Assembly (NCBI GenBank): GCA_002914845.1
Contig: JXTC01000005.1
Span: 1,867,287 to 1,931,286 of the forward strand
DNA from: Trema orientale
Lineage: Eukaryota > Streptophyta > Magnoliopsida > Rosales > Cannabaceae
Length of the DNA stretch: 64,000 bases
Reading direction: 5' to 3'
Part shown: piece after piece, positions 34,953-47,141 of the stretch
How positions within the stretch are numbered: the first letter of the stretch is position 1
Layout of the letters: the number at the start of each line of letters is the position of its first letter
The notes under the pieces: generated by a model
Database searches by the model: none
The model's input: the letters and a program-made list of their open reading frames with translations, nothing else
Told to the model about the DNA's origin: nothing
Position numbers and translations under genes: made by a program

Positions 34953-35841
34953 TCCCAACTTCATTTTCTCATTATTTTATCAATCTTTGTGGCAACCTAC
35001 TTGTCATTGTCATCGCTAAAATCTACTCTGATATTTCGATTTTTTTTTTCAAAGTATATATCATTCTACAAATGTCAATTTTAAGTGCATAACAAAATAT
35101 GATGGGACTTTACGATGACCATTGTTAAGTAAGAAAATTTACATATCAAAGTCATGGTAAGTTAGCATGTGATTTTTGGACAAATGATCTCGATCATATT
35201 TCAAAAAAATAAAAAATAAAAAGAGAAAAAAAAAATAAACAAACAGTGTTTTGGGCATGGACTATTGTTAAGGAAGAAATGTTACATCCATTGTCTTGTG
35301 AGTTTTTTCTTCCTTGATGAAATTAAGCAGAGAGTTTCCTTCTTAACAATAGTAGTACGTTGTGAAAATTGTGTTTTTTTTTTCCTTTTCTTTCGGTTTG
35401 ACAGTAAAGTCTACTCAAACATTAAAGGGGAAAAAAATAAAAGTAAAAACAAAACAAATAAAATATTAATTAAAAAACGTGACAAACGCGACTGATGTGT
35501 CTGACTGCGTTGACCGTAACAAGTCTCAAAAAAACATATTAAAGTTTTAAATATGTCTCCCTAGAAAAATAGAGAGAATACTCTACTATTATTGGAAAAA
35601 AAAAAAAAAAAGTGTTTGCCGCACTTTTAGAGATATCACTCGTGATATTGTTCCCTTCAATTATGTCCACGAAATGGTAATTCACTATTTCTAGCTCTAT
35701 AAACAATTCCAAAATAGACCATTCAATATTGGTGAACGGGTCACATGTACAGATGCGCTGCCTATAATTGTGGATAAAATTAATGTCCACTAGCATGAGC
35801 TTAAAAGAAAGTGATGTTTTAACAGAAAAGAATGAGCAATA
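34953..35841. other. Upstream region of gene 5, distal part
   Basis: AT-rich with several A and T runs; no gene is seen. 35617-35830 is homologous to the region upstream of gene 4 and to about 41700-41830 upstream of gene 6 ('ctagctct', 'tggtgaacgggtcaca' type sequence). Confidence 0.5.
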
Positions 35842-36010
35842 CTATATGGTACTAGTGGTGCCCAGCACTACAGTGACATGTCTGTTTGTTACTGGATGAT
35901 TTAATTAATAAATTAGGTCCCATATGGGTCCCACTTAAATTATAATTATGATTAGCCAGTGACAAACTGACACATCACTGTGGTGTTGGACAACACTGGT
36001 GCCGCCCTAT
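35842..36010. mobile_element. Palindromic MITE in the gene 5 promoter
   Basis: About 169 bp. The left end (gtgcccagcactacagtgac) is the near inverse complement of the right end (cactgtggtgttggacaaca), pairing over about 50 bp. The same place upstream of gene 4 lacks it. Flanks (gagcaatac / agcattatt) are only weakly alike, so the target-site duplication and family are uncertain. It lies about 160 bp before the start codon. Confidence 0.6.
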
Positions 36011-36057
36011 AGCATTATTCGAAAAGAATTTAAAAAGAGAAAACTTTGCTACCAAAG

Positions 36058-36090
36058 TTGACCATGTACCATTTCAGGATCAATATATAA
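36058..36090 (+). promoter_or_regulatory. Conserved W-box/TATA block of gene 5
   Basis: TTGACC at 36058-36063, 'atttcaggat' and then the TATA box 'caatatataa' at 36081-36090, about 85 bp before the ATG. Same order and spacing as in gene 4. Confidence 0.55.
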
Positions 36091-36172
36091 ATTTGGCATT
36101 GTCTTCTTCTTCTTCCTCACACAAGGTACCCAGAGAGTGTTTTCTGTGCCTTCGTCTTAAAAGGGTTCAACA

Positions 36173-39167
36173 ATGTCAGGCCCTCAGTGTTTGACAAATC
36201 CTCCAATCCTCAATGCAAGTAGTGGATTAGGCCATGTCTATAATCTTGGTGGCCTCCCCTCCTATGTCGTCGGCTTTCCGGACCCCAAGCTCGCCATGGT
36301 TGCCATTGTTCTTGTCTCTGATGTTTATGGTACGTTTTTCTTAAACATCGTTGTAAATAGTCTTTTTCAAAATGGTACTGTCAGAGAAAGAACTTTGGAC
36401 CAGTTTGGTGTTGTTTGTAGATGTGTTGTGAGTAGTATAAATAGTTATAACCAAAAAAATAAAAATAAAAATAAAAAAATTTAGGTGTTTGGTGAATTTA
36501 ATTTTTTTTTAAAAAAATAGGTACTATTAGAAATAAAGTGTTTGATAAAATTATAAATTATGTGTATTATAGAATGATATTTAATAAAATTTTATGATGG
36601 TTAAGAAATAGTCTTGTAAAAACAAATCTTACCATGCTTCTCAAATAGCAGTTCCACAGCGTATGTCAAAACCAAAAGCTTATCTCTCTATGTTTTTCAA
36701 CCGCCAAAACGCAATCCCAAACAGAATAGTCCTTTTTAAGTCCACGCTTTTTGAGTTGGTTACTATTTCGGCTTCTTACTGATTTTATCATTTGGATAAT
36801 TATTGTGGTTTGTGATTTTTTTATCAATGAATAAATTTTAATTTTGCTTGATGGGTTTTTTGTTTTAGGCCCTGAAGATTAATAGTCCTGGGAATTTGTT
36901 TATTTTGTTTTTCTTTCCACCTTTTGACAATAATATTACTTAATTCTTTCTATGAGAAAAAAGGGGTTTTTGGAGGAGGAAAGATACATACTTAATTTGT
37001 GTACTACTACTTTGACTAGCTGACTTTGGTGATGTCTCCGCCTCTGCTCCACAAAAAGTGTATTTTCTTTTTGTGCAGTGTGATTTGAGGACTTCGTTTC
37101 GTTTGAGTTTTTTCTTTTGTTATACTTATACCTAGTTACTGTGATGTTTTACGTTGTTGATGATTTTTCTTTTAAGTGTTACATTTCTACCTTTCTTTCT
37201 TTAGTTTCTTATTGCCTGCTTGGGATTTTTGAAACGACTTTGAAGGAAGTAGTGTAATTTATATGAAAATTAATTTATATATTCGTTGCTGATATCGTCT
37301 TTAACATCATGTCGTTGATTAATATTTCATGACCATAACCATCTTCTAAATTCCAATGTTCAATATTACAGGCTATGAAACTCCAAACTTAAGGTATGGA
37401 CACCGTATCTGTTTCGTGCTACGTACCAAACTAAATTGTTGGGATCAAATATGCCATCTTAATTTAGAATGTTGACTCCAAATTGAATAATGTGGTGCAA
37501 AGATGGTTCAGACTGCCATTTAGGCACTTAACATGATATTTCTTTCGAGAACACATTGTGATTTGAATTTTGCTTTGTGTTAGCATTGTTGTGTATTCTC
37601 TTCGAAACTAATGCCAGCTTCTGTCTGTTGTGAAGGAAAATAGCCGACAAGGCTGCAGCCACCGGATTCTTTGTGGCAGTTCCTGACTTTCTAAAAGGAG
37701 ATCCTTATAATCGCGAAAATACTAGTAGGCCTATACCAGTTTGGTTAAAAGATCATAGCCCGGTTCGTCCTAGTCTTTGATGCATGCTTGGTGATTAGTA
37801 GTTTCAAATTTTACAGTCAAGTATCAAGAAGTGATACTTTAGATTGTTGCTGCATTTGATCCTTAGTTTGCGCTAGTGAAAAGTTTTCATGTTATCAGCT
37901 CTCCAAAGATGAGTCTTGGATGATTTTTCTAGGCAGTTAAACTGCTGAAGTTGTAGTAATCATCAGAAGAATCTTAACAACTGCTGGGCTAATTTATCAT
38001 TTCTGAAGTTGGTTGAGAATTGGACTGCTGTAATTATAATTCTTTTGCTTGAATTTCTGGCAAGTATTGTTTGTGAAGTAATGTTGAAATCTCTGACTCT
38101 TAAGCCTTTTGCTTGTTTTAATAGGAAGAGGGGTCTGAAAAAGCGAAAGTAGTGATTCAAGATTTAAAAAGTAAAGGGTTTTCTGCGATCGGTTTTGCGG
38201 GCTTTTGTTGGGGTGGTAAGTTTACTCACAGGCTACATTGTTATGGAAGTTTATTTCAGGGGTTACTAGTTGAATTTTCATCACGAATTCGACAATGCAG
38301 TTCTAAAAAGTTCAAGCAAGGTCATTGACTTTGTTAGTTTTAGCTCGTTGTCGCTTAAGCTGACACAGATAAGTTCTTTTCTCAGGCAAGGTTGTGGTTG
38401 AACTTGCAAAGACCAACTCTATCCGGGCTGCTATGCTCTTACATCCTTCCTTTGTTACTGTTGATGATATCAAAGGTACACCTCCTTCTTGCTCTTCAGA
38501 ATTTTTGAATTATAATTTAGAGATGGTCTTTGAAACAACTTTCAGATAGAAAGAGCTAAAGATTTTTACTCAAAATCTTTTATATTGAGCATCATCACAA
38601 CTCCAGTTTTTGCATTTCAAGTTCAAAATAATTTGATGACATTTGTCAAGAAACATTTAAAATTAACTGTGTTCAATCGCAAATAATGATCGATGGTTCA
38701 ACCACTTTCAGAGGTTAAGGTTCCATTGGCGGTACTTGGAGCAGAGTTTGACGGGGGTCTTCCACCAAAGCTCCTTAAACAATTTGAAGCCATCTTAAAA
38801 GAAAAACATGAGGTAGGAATGTCCACCTCTGAGACATTATTCAACATGTTCTTTTATTTTCCATTGTGCCTTAACTGAACCACTCGTGTTTTTCCATGGG
38901 ACAACCCCTTGTCCTCAGTGTGCATTCTGGTCTCCTAGATCATAACTCATGATCGTTTGCCTTTGTCATTAATGAATAATGATGTGAGCTCTATTTTCTA
39001 AGTTAATGGTGTTTCGTTTTGTATAGATCGAGTCATTTGTGAAGATATTTCCTGGAGTTAAGCATGGATGGACTCTGAGATACAATGCTTCAGATGAAGC
39101 AGCTCGTAAGAGTGCAGACGAGGCTCACCATGACTTGATTCAGTGGTTCAAAAAGACTATCAAATGA
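36173..39167 (+). CDS. Dienelactone hydrolase family protein, array gene 5 (242 aa)
   Basis: Exons: 36173-36329, 37372-37393, 37636-37762, 38125-38215, 38386-38475, 38712-38812, 39027-39167. All introns are GT-AG and the 729-nt frame is open. It has the 9-nt exon-1 extension of gene 4 and also the full 127-nt exon 3. Triad: Cys130 (GFCWGG), Asp176 (GAEFD), His209 (VKHGW). No signal peptide or membrane span is seen. It is closest to gene 4, and these two look like the youngest pair in the second subfamily. Gene 5 keeps the splice site that gene 4 has lost, so it is the probable working copy. Confidence 0.9.
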
Positions 39168-39740
39168 GGCCTTCCAACTAGGACCAGGAGCCAAGTATGA
39201 GCCTACTTCTATCTCCCACGTTTTGAATAGTAGTTAAAAATGTTTATGTACACATAATTATCTTGGGTTGGGCATTGTTTAAGAGCTCCATGTATGTATA
39301 TGTGGCTGTGCAAGTTTTGTTAGTGATATCTGGTTTACATTGATAATAAATTCACTTGTTGGATGCCCTTGTTGAGGATTATATTGCTTTAAACATGAGT
39401 TCCACAAATATGATGTTTGGCATCCACACCATTAGGGGTGCAGTCCTAGTAACTGGCCAGATCACAAATTTATAGACCTAATGGTCCCGAAATGCAAGCC
39501 ATCCCAACAATGTTGTAGATTAAGCCGAGCTAGCAGCGTGATGGGCAACCAGCTGGCTTGGTATATCCGAGAAAAATAAATAAAAAATCAAGAAAAATAT
39601 GCCATATGAAAATTGATCAATGTTCCAATACATGTTGCGTAACACAATACTGGTTTGAACCCCTCATAAGACGACTCAGATAAATTTTGGGACTGAGCAA
39701 TAAGGTTACAACTTAGAAACCATCAAGAGATCACTCTTTT

Positions 39741-40132
39741 AGACTTCTATTCTTGTGGTGGTTTGTTTTTTGGCCTCATCAACAGAGGTAGAACCTTTGT
39801 TTTTTAATCCCTTTTTGGTATGTTTTTTCAGCTGCTCTTTCTTCTTGATTTGTTCCTCTAGGACGAGAACTCTTTCAAGCTCTTTCATTTGAGCAATCAT
39901 GGAATCTAATTCCTTCTTATAAGGTTCTCTAATATATATATTGATTCCTAAGGCTCACGCCTTGTCAAGCCGCCATGATCCAGCATAAAGTTTGTGAACT
40001 TGAGTTTAGCCTTCCTTTCAGATTCTAGCCTATATTTAAGACACTATGCAGATTGATTAATAGACTTAGTCTTCAGCAAGAACTGATCAAGCGACATCCA
40101 GATTGTTGATTGCCTCTACGCTTCTAGCCATG
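39741..40132 (-). pseudogene. Unidentified coding-like relic, Lys/Glu-rich
   Basis: On the minus strand, an open stretch of about 60 codons near 39741-39935 reads as a Lys/Glu-rich, coiled-coil-like segment (MIAQMKELERVLVLEEQIKK). Upstream, in other frames, lie ESERKAKLKFTNFMLDHGG and MARSVEAINNLDVA. Frame changes and stops between these blocks argue for a broken gene. I do not recognise the family. Confidence 0.3.
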
Positions 40133-41164
40133 ATCAATTAAGGCCGTGTTTACTGATCTATAATCAAATAAATTGTAAAGGGAATTTGAGTAGAAAGGAA
40201 ATGAAGGAGAAAAAGAAACAATGAACTTGAAAAACTAGGATTTTTTTTCATATGTTTCTAATTAGCACATAAACATATGAAAAAAGAAATATCTTTCCTT
40301 TCTTCAATCACTTTTGCTCTCTTCGTTACAAATTAGTAAACACATCCTAAATACTAGACTCCAATGGTCCTAGTATGCAAAGCTAGTCCCGATAATGGAG
40401 TAGATGAAGTCAAGCAAGTAGCATATATCTAGGAATAAAAAAATAAGGAAAAAAAAAAAAAAAAAAGATGCCATAAGAAAATTGGTCAAATGTTCTAGAT
40501 GAAGAAATTTGCTCTCTTGAAATTAAGAAATATCAGTCGAGCCTTTGGAACCCCTTGGAAGACGAACGATTAGAAATTTATTTTGGCATTGGACAATAAA
40601 ATTAAGTGATACTTTATAATACGAGTAAGAGCGTAATAATCATATCACTCACGATTATTATTCATATTTTGTTTTATCTATTTTCAGTAATGAATTAACG
40701 TGGAATTATAGATTCATAGTCATGAGCAAGCAAAATGAGTAGAATAATAATAGAGACACTAAAATTTTATACCAAAAATTTATACCAGTTGATTTGTTAT
40801 ATATTTCAATCACTTCTTATTTTAAAATGAACTACATTATTTAAAATTATATAGCTAAAAACGATGTCACATCAACTATTGTAAGTTTTTTGTGCAAAAT
40901 TTTAGTTTTATATATTACTCAAATGAATATTGTGGTTACACTGGGCAAAACTCTTGTGATACAAGTTAAGTTTCTTGGATTATACACTGTCTACGCCGTT
41001 TGAGTCGAGTAGGAAAAAAAAATCCTAAATTTGAGGCAGAGGACCAATTTTGAGTCCCTCTCAACTCTCAATAGGCTTTAATTGGGTGATTCCACCGACC
41101 AAAATCCTTGGCCAAGCGGGTCCTGGGAAATGTCCTATTCACTTGAAAATATCAGCTCAACATT

Positions 41165-41295
41165 ATCATTATATTCCAAGTGAACATTAGTATCAGCTGA
41201 ACATTATCATTATATTCCATGTGAACATTAGTAATATAAAAGTTTCAATTATCATTATATTCCAAGTGAACATTAGTAATATAAAAGTTTCAAAC
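41165..41295. repeat. Short tandem repeats of about 45 bp
   Basis: Three imperfect copies of 'ttatcattatattccaagtg' followed by 'aacattagta', the last two also sharing 'atataaaagtttcaa'. Confidence 0.75.
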
Positions 41296-43330
41296 ATAAT
41301 CGAGACTCTTAATCAAATTACGAAAACAAGATATACTTTAATTGAAAGATCAACGTAACCCCTCACATAAAAACACTAGTATACAGTTTGAATTAAACGT
41401 CCTATTTATTTATTTATTTAGTTTTACTAAGGAGAATTTAAACACAATTAAAGTTAGTACACAAAAAAATTATCGTAGTCGATTAGGAATGACGTCAACT
41501 TTTAGTCACCGCAGGTTTTTTACTATGAAAGTCTCACAATTTATGCTTCTTAGACTCTATATCTCTCTATGTAGTTTCACTTAGTCAAAACATGCCCCTA
41601 ATAAAGATAAAGAAGCCAAATACATGTGCGAAATATTCGATATTTAATCCAGGTGCTTATTCTACGTGAAGACGATTAATTAGCGTAAACTATACCGAAG
41701 TAACACATCTATCGTTACGCCCATGAAATGATTTTCTAGCTCAGTAAAACAAATAACAGATTTTCAGGAGGCGTTTATTTGGTGGACAGGTCACACGGCC
41801 TAAATTATGGACAAAATTAATGCCAACTGCCATAATTTTCTTTAAAGACACTGATAATTTGAACCAAAAAACAAAGATACAAATGTTTTTAGCAAAACAT
41901 AAATTGATTTTTGAACCCCAAAAGTTTTTTTTTTTCTTTTTTAAGAAAAAAGATTTGTTGAAAGCATCTCTTACCATTGCTGGAAGCACCTATTACCATT
42001 TATTTTTCTCGTCATGCCTTTCACGCTTGTTTAAGAGAATTAAAAGTGTTAAATCTCTTCTAGACAAAATAATAAAGCCATAGATTAAATACAGATTTGA
42101 TATCCTTCTATTTCGAATCTCAATCATAAATTCCATTATGCATTTGTCAGGGAAAAAAAAAAGGATATTTGGCAAATTTTCACCTTTTACTCTAATAAAA
42201 TGCTATTCAAATGCATTTTTCAAAAAATTGTTATCTAATAATTTATAAGTCAGCTCTAAACCATTAACCATTTACTACTCTGATTGAAAATTATATAGAG
42301 TAATAATAGTGAGAGGTCAACTAGAGTAATTAAATGGGCGTTAATATTTTGAAATGATGAAAACAGCAATTTTAAAGTAAAATCAAATGCCAAATACCAA
42401 AAATAGCTAAAAAATTTTAAAATGGGTGAAAATTTTACCATTATATAATTTTTTAAAAAGAATAGATACGTTATTTTTGTAATTTAAATAATTCATTTTT
42501 CGTTTTAAGAGAAAAAAGATTAATAGTTGAAAGCGAAATGTTAGTTAATTCAGCTAGTAGGGGGATACTTTTTTTATAGATTAAATTTCCAATTTTAAGT
42601 GTGTTAACATATTTTTTAATTTTTTTTGACACAATTTAAACTCCTAAAAAATTATGAATAAAGTGCTTTGGCCGAATTTATACTTACTATAAGCAGTATC
42701 ACTGATTTTTTTTTTTTATAATAATAAGAGCGAATGAGATACTGGTGGTGAGTCACTTTCCAGAACCATATTCATTCAGTTGGACTCTCAAAGACAACGT
42801 AGGAGGCTTGAACTCTTGATCTCACCTTCATAAGTGAGAAAAAATCTTAAGATAAAACGTCTTGTCACTCACGTTTTAAGAGTTAGTAGTTCAAATAATT
42901 AGAAACTATTAGACAAACATATTGTATAAAGTTTAGTCAATAATTGACATTGAATCGAAAAATTATTTTCACAATATCTTTTCATTTAAGGAGTAATAAC
43001 TAAAAATTAATTGGTAATACCAATAAATAGAAAGGATTTTTTTTTTCTCGAAAGCAAATGCAAATGAATACTAGTAAATAATAATATCTTGAAAAAAATT
43101 TTGCGATGACGTTATAGATGATGCAAATAATATTCCAGTATTCCAGCAAAAAATAAAAATTGAAAAAAAAAAAAAAAAGTTCTAGTAGAATAAGCCACTG
43201 GAATCTCTCTAGACTCTACTTATATGACCATGAACTATTTCAGAATGAATTTGAATTTGGTATAGTCTTCTTCCGAACTCGATTACCCAAAGACTGTTTA
43301 CTGAGTTTTTGATCCAGAAAGGGTTTAACA

Positions 43331-45844
43331 ATGTCAGGCCCTCAGTGTTGCTCAAACGCTCCAACCCTGAATCCAAACAGTGGAGCTGGCCATGTCGAGA
43401 AGCTTGGTGGGCTTCCCACCTATGTCGTTGGCTCTCCAGAATCCAAGCTCGCCATTGTTCTCGTTTCTGATATTTTTGGTACGATTTTCTAAATCCGTTT
43501 ACTGTTTTGCGTTTTCACTGATTGTATCGTTTGGATCGTTTTTCCGTGGTTTGTGATTCTGGACCCTTGTTTTTATCTGGATTTTTGTTGAATACTTTAA
43601 TCATTTTGTTTGATGGGTTTTGATGATTAGGTCCTGAATACTGATGGGTTCTTTTTAAATTAGTTTGTTTTGATTTGGACCTTTTAATTTTCACCGTCTT
43701 GAGAATTTATATTATCTAATCAATTTTCTTCGAGGAAAAAAGGGGCTTTGGAGGAGGAAAGATACATGCTTTGATTTGTGTACTACTTCTTTGACTAGCT
43801 AACTTTGATGATGTCTGTGGTTCTGCTTTATAGAACGTGTATTTTGCTCGTGCTTTCTGATTTGAGAACTTTGTTTCGTTTTTAAGTTTTACTTTGTTTT
43901 GTTTTCTTATATTTACTTACTTTTGTCAGAGTTTTTCTGAGGGGTGCTGTTGATGATTTGACTTTGGGTGTTACATTTCTTTCCTCTTTCTTTGGTTTCT
44001 TTTTGCATGTTTTGGATGTTTGGAAGTGCTTTGAAGGAAATATAGTAATTTACATGAAATTAATTGACATACTATTTTTTATTTCATTTTTAACCTGTGG
44101 TAGTTTTTTTCTTTCATTACCGCGACCATCTTCTGATTTTAAATGTTTGATATTGCAGGATATGATGCTCCCAACTTAAGGTATGGACTATCCGCATCTC
44201 TTTCGCGTTACATACCTTATTAAATTGTTGGTATCAAAGATGCTCTTTTAATTTATAATCTTGATTAAAGGAATAATTTGGTGGAGGATAGTTTAGGCTG
44301 CTGTTTAGACACTTACATGATCCGTCTTTGAGAATAAGTGGAAATTTGATTTACATACAGCCTGCTTTGTGTTAATATGCCTGCTTCTGCCTGTTGTGAA
44401 GGAAACTGGCTGACAAGGTTGCAGGCGCTGGATTCTTTGTGGCAGTTCCTGACTTCTTAAAAGGAGATCCTTATGTGCCTGAAGATACTAGTAGATCTAT
44501 ACAAGATTGGATCAAAGAACATAGCGCGGTTGGTTCTAGTCTTTGATGCATGCTTGGAGATCCCTTAATGGTTTTAAGTTTTACAGCCAAGCATCATTAA
44601 GTATACTTAATATTATTGCTCATTTGATCCTTAATTAACATTTCTGGTGCGTTAGGCAAAAGTTGTCATGTTGGTTCTCCAAAGATGAGCAGATTCAGCT
44701 GGGCAGTTAATTGCTAAAGTTGTACACAGCCGAATTTCTTAAAAACTGCTGTGCTAATTCCCATTTTGAATGAGGATTTGAATCGCTGTTATTTTAGTTT
44801 TTTGCTTGAACTTTTAGCAATTATTGATTGTGCATTAATGTTTAAATCTCAAACTCTGAAGCGTTTTGCTTGTTTTAATAGGAAGAGGCATTTGAAAAAG
44901 CAAAAGTCGTGATTCAAGATTTAAAAAGTAAAGGGTTTTCTGCAATAGGTGCTGCTGGCTTTTGTTGGGGTGGTAAGTTTACACGTATTTCTTTGCCTCT
45001 TAATTATGGAAGTTTATTTCACGGGCTTATGCAATGATGCAATTCTAACAAATTCAAGCATGGTCATTGATTTTGTTAAACCCATATAGCTTGCTATTGC
45101 TTAAGCTGACCTAGATAAGTTCTGTTCTCAGCCAAGGTTGTGGTTCAACTTGCAAAGGTCAATGTTATCCAGGCTGGTGTGCTCTTACATCCTTCCTGGG
45201 TCACTGTGGATGATATCAAAGGTATACGTCCTTCCTGCTCTTCAAAATTTTAGAATAATAATTAACATGAATTTTATTAGTGTCTTTGACACAACGTTTA
45301 ATAGAAAGAGAGATTTGTATTCAAAATCTTGTGCATCTCTCTTCATCAAAACTCCAGTTTTTTTCATTTTGACCTTAAAATATCTGTGACGCCTCTTATC
45401 AAGAAACAAATAGACTCGACTCATTCAGTCACTAATAATGATCAATGATTCAAAATACTTTCAGAGGCTAAGGTTCCACTGGCGGTACTTGGAGCAGAGA
45501 TTGACCAGATTTCTCCACCTGAGCTTGTTAAACAATTTGAGGAGGTCTTAAGTGGAAAACCTGAGGTAGGAACCTACATTTTCTTTCATTTCCCTTTGTT
45601 CCTTAACTGAACTAGTCATTTTGATCACAGACTTTGCCTTTGTCGTTAATGAATAAAGATTAGTAACTTATTTTCTGAGTTAATGGTGTTTTGTCTTCTA
45701 TAGGTCGAGTCCTTTGTGAAGATATTTCCAGGAGTTGCGCATGGATGGACTGTGAGGTACAGTGTCGAAGATGAATCAGCTCGTAAGAGTGCAGAGGAGG
45801 CTCACCAGGACTTGATTCAGTGGTTCTCAAAGCATATCAAGTGA
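43331..45844 (+). CDS. Dienelactone hydrolase family protein, array gene 6 (239 aa)
   Basis: Exons: 43331-43478, 44159-44180, 44402-44528, 44882-44972, 45132-45221, 45465-45565, 45704-45844. All introns are GT-AG and the 720-nt frame is open. Triad: Cys127 (GFCWG), Asp173 (GAEID), His206 (VAHGW). The glycine after Cys-Trp-Gly is alanine (FCWGA) because exon 5 starts 'cc' rather than 'gc/gg'; this could subtly alter the nucleophile elbow. Exon 1 is the short 148-nt form as in gene 3, and genes 3 and 6 share promoter sequence, so they are probably sisters. Otherwise it looks functional. Confidence 0.9.
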
Positions 45845-46990
45845 AGGCATGGAAGCCGAGTATGAACATTATGGACCACTTACTTTCCCGTTTTGGATGA
45901 TAGCTAAAATGTTTGTGTGCCTGTAATGCAGTTTCAAATACTTGGGTTGGGCATTGTTTAAGAATTCTATGTGTGTGTATATGGAGGTGCAACTTTGTTT
46001 GAGATATCTAGTCTACGTTGATAATAAATGGCTTGTTTTGGATGCCTTTTAGTGGGTAACAGAGTTTGATTCGATTTCCACATATGATGCTTGACATCCA
46101 CACCATATGGTGCAGTCCGGGTTACTGGCCATGTTAGAAATTTATAGTTGTGGATGCAAAGCCAGCTCGGCATTGCAGTCGATGAAGGCAAGCTAGGGGC
46201 CTGATGGGCGACCCGCTAGCGTGGTATCTTCAATGAAAGTAATTTTTACTTTTTTTTTTCCCTAACGGAAAAAGATATCATATGGAAACATGCTGCATAA
46301 AACTTTACTAGATTCGATTCAAATTAAGAAACTTATGCATAAGGCTTTGGATTTTTGTAGCCAGTGGCTCTCATAAGACAAAGGAATCAAAATTTTGGGA
46401 CTGGGCAATAAGGTAAGGTTGGAAACCAGCAAAAGGATGATTTGTTTAGACATCTGTTCTTGTGGTGGCTTTTTCTTATCTATTACTCTATTATCACTGC
46501 ACAAATGAGTTGGAGTGTGATCTATTTATTGTTATGTAGTATATGCATATACACATCCATATTTGTATATTTTATTAAAATATGAATTAGTAAGTAGATA
46601 GATAGATTAGAACTCCAGAAACCCACGAGATCTGTTTTATGTGCGGGGGGAAAGAGGATGTGGTCATAACTAGGATTTGGGTAAGATACGTCGTACCAGT
46701 TTGCTAGTTTAAGGCCCAGTTTGGATTAGCTTGTTAGCGAGCTAAAAATATTTTTCGAATAATATGTGGTCAAAAGGTGTTTGATAAAAACTTAAAAATC
46801 AAATTATTCAATAATTTTTTACAAAGTTATAGCCAAAAGTAATTTTGGCTTTTAAATTATGCGGAAATCTGTATTATCTTTTATTAAATAAATCATAATG
46901 GCTAAAATACCATCCACTTAAAAGTAAAAATTTCAAACATTTAATTAAGTTTATTTTCATATCAATTTTTTATAAAATAATATTAATTAA
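45845..46990. other. 3' flank of gene 6
   Basis: 45845-46460 is homologous to the gene 5 flank (shared 'ggttgggcattgtttaag', 'gcagtccgggttactggcca' type sequence). After about 46720 'ggcccagtttggattagctt' resembles the start of a DNA transposon, with a rough inverse (ccaaactgatcct) at about 49590; I could not prove that they pair. No gene is seen. Confidence 0.5.
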
Positions 46991-47141
46991 GAGGCGGCTA
47001 TAGTAGGGGCGCCCCTACGTAAGGCCCCTGTTTATACACCGTTTGATGGGAATCTGTAGGGAATCTGTTTATACACAGATTCCCATCAAACGGTGTATAA
47101 ACAGGACCTTATATAAGGACGCCCCTACTGTAGACGCGCCC
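46991..47141. mobile_element. MULE-type MITE, copy B (divergent subfamily)
   Basis: It has the same termini as copy A (ggctatagtaggggcg / ctactgtagacgcgccc). The interior differs: an almost perfect palindrome around 'caccgtttgatgggaatctg' and its inverse. A clear target-site duplication is missing on the right side; see copy C. Confidence 0.7.

Larger units (their letters stand above)
39168..43330. other. Long spacer between genes 5 and 6
   Basis: No intact gene is seen. 39170-39800 is homologous to the flank after gene 6 (45845-46460), so the duplicated unit includes about 600 bp of 3' flank. A coding-like relic lies at 39741-40132. About 41700-41830 looks like a leftover promoter segment of a DLH copy, and 43090-43330 matches the gene 3 promoter. 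The rest is AT-rich. Gene 6's own proximal region keeps 'atttcag' and a TATA-like stretch but not a perfect TTGACC. Confidence 0.55.
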
